The position numbers and the translations under genes were made by a program. From NCBI GenBank assembly GCA_026214975.1, contig CM047815.1:82046800-82110799 (forward strand): a stretch of 64,000 nt of DNA. The letters run 5' to 3'. Position 1 is the first letter of the stretch; the number at the start of each line of letters is the position of its first letter. The notes under the pieces were generated by a model that was given only the letters and a program-made list of their open reading frames with translations, had not been told where the DNA came from and made no database searches. This DNA is from Gentiana macrophylla. Taxonomy: Eukaryota > Streptophyta > Magnoliopsida > Gentianales > Gentianaceae. Below are positions 46,253-58,043 of the stretch, in pieces.

Positions 46253-46950
46253 TCAAGATAATTTAATTAATTACTAGCTTTACCTGACGTCGAGGTGGGG
46301 CGTCAAGTAACTTGAATCGTGGCTTTCGCCACAATGCCGCATACAGCTTTTAAAAGTCATATTTAAGTCGCATTCAAGACTTTCCATCTACCACCCACAA
46401 ACCAAACTTGAAGACACAAACTCTTCAAGGCTCTTAAAGACAACACATCCGCATTGAAGGCTCTTAATTCTTGTTGTAATCATTAGAGAAACCTTAATTT
46501 GATCTTTGGAAGCCATTCAACAGAACAATTTCATCTCTTTAAGTGTGTCCTTCTCCACTTAAAAATCGCTTGAAGTGAATGCAATTATCCATCTTTGAAA
46601 ATCTTGCATCTTCGATTTGTAAAATCTTTCTTGCTTGTAGAGTTTATTTCATAGTTAGTGAATCTTAAATGACATTGAGGTTTCATAGCCATGGAAAGTT
46701 GAGCCTTTTCTTAGTAAAGATAATGTTGTAATGATAGTGTGCGATCTTTCAGAGTAGATCGAGAATGGCATTTCTTGTTGCTAGTATCTTATGTTATGTT
46801 GATTTCCTTTACCCGAGGTAATTGCTTGTTAGTGTAAGTGATCACTCAATACTAGAACACACACACTAGAGGAATTTGAACGAAGAATTTTAGTGTGGGA
46901 AAAGGGTAAAGGGATACCCAGAAAATCAACCCTCACGGGAATTCGGTTTC
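46253..46950. other. Unassigned sequence before assembly gap
   Basis: AT-rich and non-coding. Shares sequence style with Copia LTR or leader DNA, but no boundary is visible. Its continuation is lost in the gap. Confidence 0.3.
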
Positions 46951-47050
46951 NNNNNNNNNNNNNNNNNNNNNNNNNNNNNNNNNNNNNNNNNNNNNNNNNN
47001 NNNNNNNNNNNNNNNNNNNNNNNNNNNNNNNNNNNNNNNNNNNNNNNNNN
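46951..47050. other. Assembly gap (100 N)
   Basis: Exactly 100 N bases, the usual placeholder for a scaffold join of unknown length. Confidence 0.99.
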
Positions 47051-47344
47051 TTGCGGATATTCTCAAGGAAATTGGTGTTCACTTTTGTGATTATCAGGTT
47101 GCTGGTGTGATAACACCCGGTCTGATCTTATTGGCTTTGAATCCATTTACCATGCAAAGACAAACCACCATAGAGATTGATGTGAATTATGTGAGGAATC
47201 AAGTTTTTGATAAGAAGTTGAAGGTTACAGTACATTCTAGTTTAGATCGAGTTGCGGATGCTCTTACCAAGCCTCTTTCTATCACGACCCTCGAACTTCA
47301 GGCCAAATTGAATGTTGTTCCCACACCATCCACTTTGAGGGGGA
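47051..47344 (+). pseudogene. Copia RNase H C-terminus and polypurine tract
   Basis: The frame continues out of the gap with ADILKEIGVHFCDYQVAG. It then reads IEIDVNYVRNQVFDKKLKV and DRVADALTKPLSITTLELQ. This is the end of a Copia RNase H (RTKHIEIDxHFVRE...QVADxLTKPL pattern). It finishes with TPSTLRG and the purine tract tttgaggggga just before an LTR start TGTTCGG at 47345. The rest of the element is in the gap or missing. Confidence 0.82.
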
Positions 47345-48400
47345 TGTTCGGATATTTACTCTTATACATACGGTCGTATCTCGAGTGTCAATACATTAAC
47401 AACCGTATCTTATAATGCGGATATCAAGCCCTTTTGAAGTAACTCATTTACTCCCACTTTGCAAATATTCACGAGTAAGATAATCCTTATAAGAAGGCCC
47501 TTCGGATATTTACTCCTATTCAGCCAGGATACGCGATTTCCAGACGAACAATATGAATCCTACGCATGCTTCGGTATCACACTCAATCACTACCACATGA
47601 TCGCCCCATGGCTAGGGGAAACTTCAATAGTCTCAGGATAATGACACAACCGCCACATAGTGCGACACATAATAAAGTAAGTGGGTCAGTCCAACGTACG
47701 CATTCTCTAATACACGTCCACGTACAGTCCAAGTGTCCATACACTTTGATAGACAAGATCTATTTCTATCTTCAATAAGATAGAATACATCTAATACGTG
47801 CTAGTCTAATTGTACTATTAATGTCCCATTTAATAGCACATAAGACTAGAGATATTTAAGTATCAAACCGATTAAAGTGAGTCGAGATCTCATCAACCAT
47901 AATCATTATTATGATTTCTCTTTCACAGTTTGACACTAGGGGCGTTATCATATATGTACAATATCATAATTGGTCCGATAAGCGAACAAATATATAATAA
48001 CGAGAAGCCATTTATCATATGTATAAACAAAGAAATAGTAGAAATGATCCGATCAGGTTGGATCAGTCCCAACCGATTGGGTTTATGACACCATTTCAAT
48101 ACTGTTGAGTGTTAAATGTAATACATGTGTATGGATGTGATTGTGACACTTGTCCTACTTTAAACCCTTACATTAATTCTGTTATGTATGCTTGATATAT
48201 TTATCCGTAAAACCCTATTATGATAATTAATGCCAATTACTATGTTTCTATAACTCTCTTGTCTTATTGAAGGTCAATGACCCATATTGAGAAGAAACAG
48301 ACGGCAACTCAGAATCTGCCGTTATGGCACCCTAAAAAATATGCATACTATGGTCCTCATCGGATGAAATAATTCCTACATATGTGTTACAAAAAATCTC
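47345..48400 (+). repeat. Probable Copia 3' LTR, right boundary unclear
   Basis: The sequence starts tgttcggatatttactc immediately after a purine tract, as an LTR should. The words ttcggatatttactc recur at about 47502, hinting at a short duplication. I cannot find the end because no second LTR copy is in the window. Confidence 0.5.
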
Positions 48401-49437
48401 AGCGGGGAGAGAACTAAAACTCAGAAAAGAAGAGATTCTTGTATGCGCCTCTCGGATCTGAAGCTTATTCGGAAATGGAGCGTTAAGACGCGCGTAATAT
48501 TAAATAAATCTAATATTATACGTAAGCCTCTACTATGTCATATCAAATAAAGCAAGCGGAAGCAAAACACGGGTAAAATTCTCCAGACAACCAAGAATAG
48601 AAAGAATAACTAAAGGTAGAAATGTAACTTATTACATCAAGAGAAATCCAAATGAAACTTAAAAGAAATACGAAATCCTCAAAACTATGAAAGACAAAAC
48701 CGAATGAGTTCAACTAAAGAACTTGTTTCCCAAAGCGACAACAAAAGAATAATGAAAGACAATAATTAATAAAGCATTTCCAACTCCGGCGTCCTCAAAC
48801 GCGTCGTCATCGAAGTCCTCATCAAGCTCATGAATTAAACTGTTCATCTTCTTTCCCAGGACACATAAATAAACATACATTTGAGGTAAGTACATTGTAT
48901 ATAGGAAGAAGTAGAAGCTACAAATTAACTAAGGTTTTTTTAACAAGTTTTATTATAATAGTTATCTTTATGAGACCGACTCAATCTAGGGTTCACTTCA
49001 TGTCCATCAACATGTCATGCCTAACTGCTTCTAACTTAGTTTATCTTTGTTACATCCGCATTCAAGGGCACTACGCATGGTGCTGCCCACCATGAGACAT
49101 CTGGGTGCAACCTATTGGTGGATCACACCAATAGCCACGGGCTAGTCCCGATAGTATACGCGTTTGGTGAAATCCCTATACTCTTGGTGCCCTCTAATGG
49201 CCAGCAAAGTTATCCATCCACGAGTACCCTCTACTCCTGATGCCTTTAGAAAGGCCAGGAAGTTTACTCGTTTTATCCGAAAACCTACACATTGCGATAT
49301 AAACTTGTGCCTATCCAAGAATGACATGATATTTAGTCTTTTACTAGCTAGTCAAGTATGTAATCATCATTAATTGTTAACTAGCCACCTAGTTGTTTTC
49401 AAGTAAGCTCCCTCACAAACTCAACTCGATCTCTTTC
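48401..49437 (-). mobile_element. Internal leader of an LTR element, minus strand
   Basis: On the minus strand this lies after a primer-site-like TGGTATCAGTGGTTCT (49440-49456). Its middle (about 48950-49400) is repeated in inverted orientation at 53920-54345, sharing tggtggatcacac and ggttcacttcatg. No complete ORF. It may be a chromovirus-like leader; weakly supported. Confidence 0.35.
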
Positions 49438-50690
49438 TTAGAACCACTGATACCAGATGGCAAGCATGATTACACATATCATTGATGAATACTAATCAAA
49501 GCACAAGCCAATCATACTCTTCCGACGGTCCCGAACTTCAACTGTTGGGAAGAGTACATTGATCTTGAACTAAACGCGTCGTGTTTTAATCATGGTTTGT
49601 TCATATTATTTCATCTTATTTAAACTCATTAACAATACTACAATTCAAGTTTTAAACATCATAATAACGTTAATACAAAATTCATTGTCTACCAATTCAT
49701 ATTCATATTTTCCGAAAAGAAAATAACACAACACAATAACACCAAATAACTATATAATATGTATTTATAAAATCAACCTTTTCTTTTGAAAGAGGTTACA
49801 TTGTCAAACCGGAAGGGAAGCAAACATCTCTAATGTAATACCACACTACGTAAATAATTAAATGTGTAATTATTGGTATTATTATTTTTCTTTTAAACTA
49901 CCTCTGCATATTTGTTTTTTCGCCGATAGATACTGATTCTATTTATTTATCCAAGACTTAATCCTTTGAACAAAAAAAAGCTATTACTAAACAAATCTTG
50001 AACACATATATACCTGCAAATGTACTAACCGAAAGAAAAATAATAACGAAAACAAAAAAGAAAAGAAAAGAAAATAATAAACAAAACTTGAATACCTAGA
50101 ACTTCTAAAACATCATACTGTATATCAAAATTCCTGGCGTTGACTTTTATGGACCTGGGTGGCTACGGTTTACATATCTTCAAAATTGGGGAAAAAAAGG
50201 AATTATTTGTTCTAGCACGAAATTTTTATCAAACAATACAAAATTAACACCATCACATCCCAAACACCATAAAAATATTTCTATTCAAATCTAACACTCC
50301 TTTATTTCAAATTAACATCATAAAACACAAACTATTCAATATGAAAACCGTCTTACAAAAGGAATCGAAAACTTGATCTAACCTCTCTAAACCATAATTA
50401 ATTTGTAGGAAGATCATCTTACCTTTTAGCAAGCTATTCCCACCAAACCTTGACAAAGTCCTAACTTTCGGATGTTGAATCGACGCTCTCTTCACGACGA
50501 TTTATTCTTTCTCTACTCGATCGAAAACCGTTAAGATCCGACTTAGAAAACGGAAGAAATCTCTCAGTCCTTTTTTCCAAACTCTTACACGCTGATAGAA
50601 GGGATTATGAGGTGGAAAATCTGATTCAAAAAGTTAGGGAACTAATGGGTTTATTTTTCCTTAAATAGGAAAATTCCCGATAATTAACCT
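49438..50690 (-). repeat. LTR-like region, minus strand (R/U5 part)
   Basis: Read on the minus strand, a TATA-like cctatttaagg at about 50660-50675 precedes a non-coding leader. That ends near tgccatc, next to the primer-site-like sequence at 49440. The upstream U3 boundary is unclear because of microsatellites and another insertion. Confidence 0.35.
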
Positions 50691-50735
50691 AATCCTTATT
50701 TTCCTTAATTACCTTTTTTCTTAAAATCGATTTCC

Positions 50736-50738
<3 letters not shown>

Positions 50739-50818
<80 letters not shown>
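50739..50818. repeat. TA microsatellite
   Basis: About 80 bp of (AT)n on the left of a small MITE-like sequence. Confidence 0.95.
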
Positions 50819-50821
<3 letters not shown>

Positions 50822-51094
50822 TTTTTGTCGAAGAAGGACAAAATTATCAAAAATCGGGATAGAAGAAGCTGTAATTTAATAACAAAAGTAATAATTATGA
50901 AGTAACAAATATGAAGTAACAAATGTGGAATACAAATAAATATGAAGAATGATTGTAAAGCACAAAGTAACATTAACACGTGATGTAACAATTTTAAAGT
51001 AACAATTGTGATTTTTGTCATTTATAATCATGAAAATATTACTTTTGTCCTTCCAGACCAATTTATTAATTTTTTTGTCCTTGTGGCCTCTCCC

Positions 51095-51098
<4 letters not shown>
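50819..51098. mobile_element. Possible MITE between two TA tracts
   Basis: The left end has gaaggacaaaatt and the right end, inverted, aaggacaaaaaaatt. Both borders lie in (TA)n tracts, a preferred target of some MITEs. The inverted ends are imperfect and the TA tracts hide any duplication. Confidence 0.4.

Positions 51099-51132
<34 letters not shown>
51099..51132. repeat. TA microsatellite
   Basis: About 34 bp of (AT)n at the right border of the MITE-like sequence. Confidence 0.9.
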
Positions 51133-51136
<4 letters not shown>

Positions 51137-51496
51137 CTTATAAAATTTAACTCCAATAAAAGAAGTCAGAATAATAATATTTCGTTTCCGCAAAATGACA
51201 CGTTTGCCCTTTCCCGAAAATCGGAATATTACAATTGCTTACTTGTTGAAGATTCTAAACGGATCCCTAGGAAAAAACGAGGGAGCACGAGTCTTTCTTG
51301 TAAAAGCAGCTGGGAAAACGTGGGTTAGTAAAGGTTTTTAATGAAGGACGAGATCTCTTTTTATAGCAGGAGGAAGGAGAAAACTAAAGAGTGAATCAAT
51401 TTACAACTCTTTACAAGCGGAGACAATATTTCAAAAGAGGATCTCTTGATAATCAACCGTAAATCTGAATTTTGAATTATGTAGGCTAGCATAGGC
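51133..51496. other. Unassigned AT-rich sequence
   Basis: No credible ORF. A TATA-like ctttttatagc is near 51357, but no transcript can be inferred. Confidence 0.3.
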
Positions 51497-51504
51497 TCAA
51501 CACG

Positions 51505-52167
51505 CAATGGGGGGGACCATGATCTACGATTAGGGTGTAAGTTCTGCGATCAAACGCAGTGTAAGTTCTGATCAAGCGCTTGAGCGAGCGAGTAAGTAGC
51601 GAGATGTAAGATTTTTATCAACAGACCCAATTCTAAATATAATCACACGGAGAAAGTGTTTCAGAAAAACCTCGTAGAGATGTAAATATGGACATTAATC
51701 GAGAAGAACCAAGCATGTTGACTAACCATATTAAAGAACAAAATAAGTTAGTAATATCTTTATGTTAACGCATAACAAATTTAGACATAATATGATGTAT
51801 GAATATAGTAATTAAAAATTGTAAAATGTGAACGAATATTAAGAGATTATAAGAGAGATTATAAATGTGATTCTTTTTTATTTTATTTTGAATGAAATGA
51901 GTTAATAAGGGATTTCATTTTCAAAATTCATAAGTAGTAAATAAAAGCTAAAAAATATATACTATGACTCAAAATCGAACCTAAGACGTATAACTAAGAA
52001 ATGGTTGCTTTACTAGTTAAGCTAGAATAAAGGTTTGTTAATTAGGAGACAACAAACTACATATATGAGTGTCTATAAAATTTTAAGAATTGTCAAGGGT
52101 ATATTAGTCATTTTTAAAATTTAGAGGGGGCGTGTTCTCCACTAGCCCCTCTGTAGGTCCGCCACTG
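51505..52167. mobile_element. Non-autonomous hAT-type transposon
   Basis: A perfect 8-bp duplication tcaacacg flanks it (51497-51504 and 52168-52175), as hAT elements require. The left terminus is caatgggggggacc and the inverted right terminus cagtggcggacctac. The 663-bp interior is AT-rich and has no transposase. Confidence 0.88.
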
Positions 52168-52175
52168 TCAACACG

Positions 52176-53295
52176 CCTCTCATACGTCAAGAACAGTTTA
52201 GGTCCAACCTCTCCAAATCATGCCACGTCATCATCATCAAACCTAACTTATGATCATATCGTAGCTTAGGTATGGGGGCATTTGACATAGGTGTAAGGTC
52301 GGTCAATAATGGTCACCCTACACGTGATACTCATTTGGCAGAGCTACGTGTTCGGAGATCGGCATTAACATCAAGTCAATCAATCGTCCCATCTCGCTAG
52401 CCTAGCTCTGGGGATCATTCCACGGAACACAAGGCATTTCTCTCGGGGAGGTTATCATCATCATCATCATAACATCGCCCGTAGCTCGCATTCAAGGAAA
52501 GCGCCGGCGTGGTGAGTGGGCGCTACCGATCCCAAGCGATGAACATGACGTCGCCGCGAAGTCTTCATACATCACATACATCATTAGCTTTCTTTGCATT
52601 AATTACTTCCATTTGGGCATCAATCCACTACAACTTGGATAACCCGTGTCCTCATTCCATCGACACCGGTTGGACCACCATGTCCACCATGGTAATCTAT
52701 ATACAAGGATCAACTTCATTACTAGCATGGTGCAAGCTCACACTCTACTTGCTCTATGAAAATTACTTTATAATTACTCGACCTTCTTGTCTCATCACTG
52801 ACTTGAGTTTTTCCGGAGAAGAAATCCGAGATCCTTAACAACCTGTTCGTTTTACAGGCACATCCCTGACATTTGCAGCCGTTGATCAGCTCTTGAAACT
52901 CATTCATCATCATAAACGATGAATGAGTTGGACGACTTCGTGCAATGTCAATTTGCATCAAGTACCTTATCGTAAAAACTTTTCTCTCCTCTTGCCTAGG
53001 TTTGAGATTAATGACAAGATGAGATATTGAATTTGCATTTTTCTTGTTGATCTTATTACACGTTTGCTGGCGAAACTAACACATAATATTCAGCATTGCA
53101 CCTCTTGAAAGCTGTTTTTCTCCATGAAAGTAGAAGCACCATCTCAGAACCACCGCTAACACCTAACAACTGTCAACTTGTATATATGTCCACCGGTAAC
53201 AAAAAAGAGACCCATGTCGCCGGGGCGTACGTATATTCCACACGAGTAATGATACGGGCGCAACGATTGTGCCATAACGAGTGACAAAAAAGTGA
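52176..53295. other. Unassigned sequence with one perfect hairpin
   Basis: No convincing gene. A perfect 12-bp inverted repeat, aactcattcatc and gatgaatgagtt, lies at 52897-52908 and 52918-52929 with a 9-base loop. Short ORFs here have no recognisable family. Confidence 0.35.
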
Positions 53296-53624
53296 TGTAA
53301 TGCCCCAGAACCCGGGTCTGGTAGCGCTAAATGAGTCATAAATGATCCGATCAAGCTCGCTAGACCGTCGTTCTCGCTTGGTCTAAAAGGGCTAACCCAG
53401 GTTGACAAGACCTTTAAGTCTCACAATTATATGTGGGTGAGCATTCACTTACTTTATGGATGTGAGATATCATTCTCTCCTCCTTATAAGAGACTGGCGT
53501 CCTCGCCGGGACAGCCAAGACTTGTCCCTGTGGACTTGTCCCAGTTCGTCTCTATCAGAGGACTTTAGAGGTGGCCTGTGGCACTTAAGTTCGTCTAGAG
53601 GTGGCCTGTGGCACTTAGATCCGT
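53296..53624 (+). repeat. Gypsy-like LTR start
   Basis: Begins tgtaatgccccagaacccgg, a start shared by many chromovirus (Tekay/Del-type) LTRs. A 21-base block (tagaggtggcctgtggcac) is repeated at about 53562 and 53596. The LTR is then broken by Copia gag sequence. Confidence 0.45.
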
Positions 53625-53914
53625 CTGATAGTCTCATTGCTGCAGGCTACCCACTGTCTAAATCTGAACTGAATTTGGCCACACTAGGTGGATTGGATCG
53701 TGATTATGAATATGCTATTGTTAATATCACTTCTAGAGTGGATGCTCTTAGTTGGCAAGATATTCAATCACAGTTGATGATCCATGAAAGGTTGATTGCT
53801 CGACTAAACCCTACTGCAGGCACAAGACTTGTTAATCCATCAGCCAATTTTACCCAAGGATCAAGACCAAATGGTAGGCCACCCTATATATTACAAGTCG
53901 TGAGGACCAAATGA
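53625..53914 (+). pseudogene. Copia gag fragment
   Basis: The frame reads DSLIAAGYPLSKSELNLATL, then GGLDRDYEYAIVNITSR and SWQDIQSQLMIHERLI. This is the Copia gag core (pattern GG...YxxVVxNITSR...LQxxLLxxE). The start and the nucleocapsid part are absent. How it came to lie within LTR-like DNA is unclear; no duplication was found. Confidence 0.78.
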
Positions 53915-53919
53915 GGACC

Positions 53920-54345
53920 AAATGCCAATTTGGTGGCTAGTTAATAATTAATAACAAACGTACTTGTGTAGTTAAAAGATTAAACATGTCATTCTTGGTA
54001 AGACACCGCATATATATCGCAATATGTGGGGCGTTAAGGTGAACAACAACGATGGCCTATAAACAAAAGAATAGCAGTGGAGGAACTTCACCGAACACGT
54101 GCCACTATCGAGTCTACTAGAATAGACTTCCGTGGTTATTAGTGTGATCCACCAATATGTTGCACCAGATACTTCGTGATGAGTGAACACCCATCGTAGT
54201 ACCCTTGAATGCGCTTTGTAATAGAGATAGGCTAAGCTAGAAACCAATAGTTACGACATGTTGATGAGCATGAAGTGAACCCAGAGTTTGAGTCGGTCTT
54301 ACAAAGAAAATTTTAATAATAATAAGAACGTAAACCTTTTCGTTG
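53920..54345 (+). repeat. Inverted copy of the 48950-49400 repeat
   Basis: Its reverse complement matches 48950-49400, for example in gggttcacttcatg, tattggtggatcacac and caagaatgacatg. Similarity is interrupted by small indels. The two copies are about 4.5 kb apart in opposite directions. Confidence 0.72.
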
Positions 54346-54639
54346 TATAACTTAGTAATACTTTAGCTTTCACTCTTGCTAAGTACTTTGTACTTACCTC
54401 CTCGCTGCATGTTTGTTTGTATGCATTGTGGGGTGATAAGGCGGACGAGTTGATCTTGAGCTCGTTGAGGAGTTGGATGATGTTTGATGGCGTTGATGCC
54501 ATGATGATGCTTTCTTTTTACTTTTCTATTAAAGGTTGTACTAGTGTATGTTGTAGTTTCTTTAAATAACATGTTGTACTTTCTTTTGGATCTTTGTAAT
54601 ACAAGCGTTGTATCTTTTTTTTGGGAACATCGTACGTTG
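54346..54639. other. Unassigned, possibly 3' part of the same LTR
   Basis: Parallels the downstream sequence of the other copy (tgtacttacctc, then a Gly/Asp-coding stretch). No clear ORF or terminus. Confidence 0.3.
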
Positions 54640-54922
54640 TAAGTCACTCTTCATCTTTTTGTTTGTCCCAAAATATAAGTCAATTATCAAAAAAGAAGAA
54701 GAAAAGAATATAAGTCATTATACATTACCGTTTAATCATTTATTACTTCTCTATCTTACCCATAATGTATTAACAATTCAACTACTTTTCAATACTTTAC
54801 GATCATTTCATTAACGATAGACAAATGATATTTTACACATTTTCTTTAAAATTTATTGCATTCAACCTCTTTATTAATTTGTATAAAAAACTCAAAATGA
54901 ACATATTTTAGAGCGGAGTAGT
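54640..54922. mobile_element. Degenerate Stowaway-like MITE
   Basis: The left part has tgtcccaaaatataagtca and the inverted right part ctactccgctctaaaatatg. These are worn versions of the CTCCGTCCCAAAATATAAGTC terminus. The duplication is not clear. Confidence 0.4.
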
Positions 54923-55109
54923 AAGAATTTAGTTAATATACTTGTTGACCAAGTTAAAGGTAAAGAGGTGGACCAAGTACATTAAATAGTAGAAACATAT
55001 CATCATCATGCAAAACTTATCATCATATTTAATTTTTCTTTCTAATTCAAAAACATAAATAGAAAAATTGTTGTCGACTTGCATCCCGCATCCGGATGTC
55101 ATTATAAAT

Positions 55110-55325
55110 CGAGGACGGCTCAGGAATTTAATAGCGGATCGGAAATTTGTCATATTTTATAATTAGTAAGGTTAATTTTATATATAATAGTTGAATACAG
55201 CCAATAAGGATCAATATATAAAAATATGGGGTCAATACACATATAAAATGTGTATAAAAAAATTCATTGTAATATTTTTTTAGCGGGTCGGGTGACCCAA
55301 ATGAGCCAAGGTAGAGCCGTCCCTG
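55110..55325. mobile_element. Small MITE with cagggacggctc termini
   Basis: The left end cgaggacggctc and the inverted right end cagggacggctc match at 10 of 12 bases. Flanks attataaat and attatcat suggest an 8-bp duplication with a small indel. The 216-bp interior is AT-rich. Probably hAT-like. Confidence 0.6.
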
Positions 55326-55359
55326 ATTATCATGCAAGCTGGTGCATGTGAAGCTAGCT

Positions 55360-55556
55360 GGATTCTGCAGTTCTTCTCCGATCCCTTTGCTGATGAGATT
55401 GATGCTTGTGCCTTGTAGTGGGCAATCCACTAAAATTTTGCACGCTCTAAGAAAAGAATCACATTCAGCCGTCCACACTAAAGGCCTGCAGTATGGATTG
55501 CTTGCTAAAAGCATCAATCTCATCGGCAAAGAGATCAAAGAAGGACTGCAAAGTCC
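55360..55556. repeat. Imperfect inverted duplication
   Basis: Arms of 47 bp (55360-55406 and 55510-55556) match on opposite strands at about 80% identity, sharing agcatcaatctcatc. On opposite strands they encode similar peptides (SINLISKGIGEELQN and SINLIGKEIKEGLQS). The origin gene is not recognised. Confidence 0.6.
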
Positions 55557-56098
55557 GTTCTTATTTTATTTTATAATTAGTATGAATCATATGAAGTATG
55601 AATAGTAGTAAACAAAGTAAACCCTTTGTTTTTAAAGGAAAAAGTAACCTTTTTGTGTGTTAAAAATAACCCATATAACACAATATATTCATAAAATGAT
55701 ATTTATCAGTGTACGTGGAGAAATGGCTTTCATATTTAGTATTGGTTTTGAAAGGTAATGAATGTAAAACAAATTTCCGTCATTGAGCGTTTCTGCCTTC
55801 CTTTTGGCTTATCTAAATAGTACCACCGTTCAAAACTGTTTTTAATGATTTATGTAATCATAAATACCTTATTATACCATTGCAACGTGTTGAATACAAC
55901 TGTTTCATATATTAATTAACGTTTGTTGTATTGATAAAAGAGAATACTAGGTATAAATGTGTTAAATAATGGTATTTAGTACATCGGCTTAATAGTTAGC
56001 TAGGCTATACTTTAGTGTAGAGACCAGAGTTCAAGCCCCGTTAGAAGCAAAATTAGGTTGTGTGTGTAATTTTTCGTATCTGAAAAAAAAAATTGTGT
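55557..56098. other. AT-rich sequence without gene
   Basis: I see no ORF, terminus or signal here. Confidence 0.4.
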
Positions 56099-56106
56099 TA
56101 GATAAT

Positions 56107-56659
56107 TAGGGATGGCAATCTCGCCCAACCCGACCCTGCCTTACTACTACTACTACCCGTTCGGGTATGATTTTCAACTACCCATTCGGGTAATGGGTGG
56201 AGTATGGGTAAAATTTCTATACCCGTTCGGGTATCGGGTCGGAGTATCGGTATAGCATAAAACCCCACCCTACCCGTCCCGACCCATTCCCGACCCGTAC
56301 CTACCCTACCCGTTGCTTTTTCTTTGAGGTTAGTAGAAATTAGAAAAGAACTAAGCCTAATATTCTTGTTAGTAGAAAAAAATGATAAAAAACTAAAAAC
56401 ATTAGTTCCTAATAGGACATTCATTTGCAAAATGTCTTAACTTGTCTTAAAATCAAATTCATTTTTTCTTAAAAAATTATTTATACATGTTCGTATCATT
56501 CGTCACACTACCGTCACTCTACCGTTACTCGTTGGGGGGTGGGTATGGGGATTTATTTATACCCGTTCGGGTATGGGTGAGTATGGGAAAAAAATTTAGG
56601 AGTGGGTATGGGTCGGGTGAAATTTAAACCCGTCCCTACCCGACCCATTGCCATCCCTA
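56107..56659. mobile_element. Non-autonomous hAT-type transposon, TAGGGATGG termini
   Basis: The left end tagggatggcaat and the inverted right end tagggatggcaat are identical over 13 bases. A perfect 8-bp duplication tagataat flanks it (56099-56106 and 56660-56667). Inside, the words acccgttcgggtat and gggtcggg recur near both ends, typical of hAT subterminal repeats. No transposase is present. Confidence 0.93.
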
Positions 56660-56741
56660 TAGATAATGATCAATTTAATCAAACCTTAGGCCCGGTCCTC
56701 TTAAGTCTATATCCAATTAAGGCGTCCGGCACACACAACAC

Positions 56742-56775
<34 letters not shown>

Positions 56776-57228
56776 AAAGGAAAAACAAAGTCTAGTAAGT
56801 GAAAAATCCCAAAATATATGCAATAGAAAATTAGGAATTAGTCCCTCAAAAAAAAAAAAGGAATTAGAACAGCATTTTGAAATATTTTTAAGAAGTAAAA
56901 AGCAAAAATACACAAAGCAATTTATTAGACTAATAAGGATAAAAAAAAATCATTGAACATAAGGACACAAATTAGATAGATAGAAGGCTCAAATACCCTT
57001 AAGAATGAAGAAGGAAAAAAAAAGGATGGGCCGACGCACGCTGAATGTTTGTGATTTTTTGTTTCTTTTTTCTTATTCTTTTGGATACAGAGATGCTGAA
57101 TGTTGTTGCTTTTTTATAATTTTTTTAGCACACGCTGCATGTGTTGTTTTTTTTTTGGTGATCCGGAGGTTTTAAAAAATAGGAATTAGGACAAATTTTG
57201 AAATATTTTTAATTAACAAAGACATCTT
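56660..57228. other. AT-rich sequence with poly-A tract
   Basis: A roughly 30-base A tract sits at about 56744-56773. No gene or terminus is visible. Confidence 0.45.
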
Positions 57229-57983
57229 TGTAGGAAAATGAAATCGTCGTCGCGTGGCACCTCTTTGGTGGCTCAACACTTGTTCGAGAGGAATAAACCA
57301 CTTGACTTCTTAGAGGCGATCCCGGGGATCGCCCATCCGTTTTGTCATTCACCGATCCTCGTGTGTCCGACCATAGTTGGATCGGGTCACCTCGATCTCT
57401 AAAGCAGTCGAGAAGGAGTCGAACCTTTGAGCTTTTGGTGACCGGTGTGATCTTTGCCGATCTCTCGGATCGGGCTGGAGTCTCTAGACTTATGCGATCT
57501 TGTGGTAGAAGGAGCTCGGCCATTACTCCCGTCTCATGAGCCGACTCCGCCGTCAATCAATCTCGAACAAAGCTCCTCTACAATCTTATTCCTCACACGC
57601 ATAATAACCGGATAACTATTATAGAATCTGAATAATAAAGGCTCAAATCTTTATCACTTAATGTTAATATTTGAGTACCATAATTATCTCCTATAATCAT
57701 GGAGATCACTCAATCATAATCTTTTTCCTTAGAATCACGTTAATCGGTGTCAATCACAGACACGCCACTAAAACCCTAGGGCCTAAGCCCTCTATATAAA
57801 GCGTCACCAGGAACTACGAAGACTTGATTCCAATTGAACCATTGGATACGTGGCGGCTTGATCATCATCAAGTGCAGTCTAAAACAAATCGAGTCACCCC
57901 TCCATCATCGTTTTTTCTGTGTTCTTAGGTCATAATCAAGGAAGTGAGTTTAGAGGATTACGCTTGGCGATTTCGGATCGTCA
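57229..57983 (+). repeat. 5' LTR of element F
   Basis: The right end cgtca lies three bases before the primer site. A TATA box (ctatataaag) lies at about 57793-57802. The block accaggaactacgaagactt resembles A's LTR (ccaggaactacgtaaggctt). The left end is provisional at TGTAGGAAAATG because no second copy is available. Confidence 0.6.
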
Positions 57984-57985
57984 AT

Positions 57986-58003
57986 TGGCGCTAGAAGGAG
58001 GGC
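57986..58003 (+). other. Primer-binding site of element F
   Basis: TGGCGCTAGAAGGAGGGC is identical to that of A. Confidence 0.8.
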
Positions 58004-58043
58004 CACTTACGTTGATTGATAATCCCGGAAAAGCCAGGATAAA

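Noticed and set aside
50689..51328. Several frames with Ile-Tyr repeats
   Set aside because: They are translations of TA microsatellites.
56602..56913. Frames ending in poly-Lys or starting with poly-Phe
   Set aside because: Translations of the A tract at about 56744-56773 and of the hAT end.
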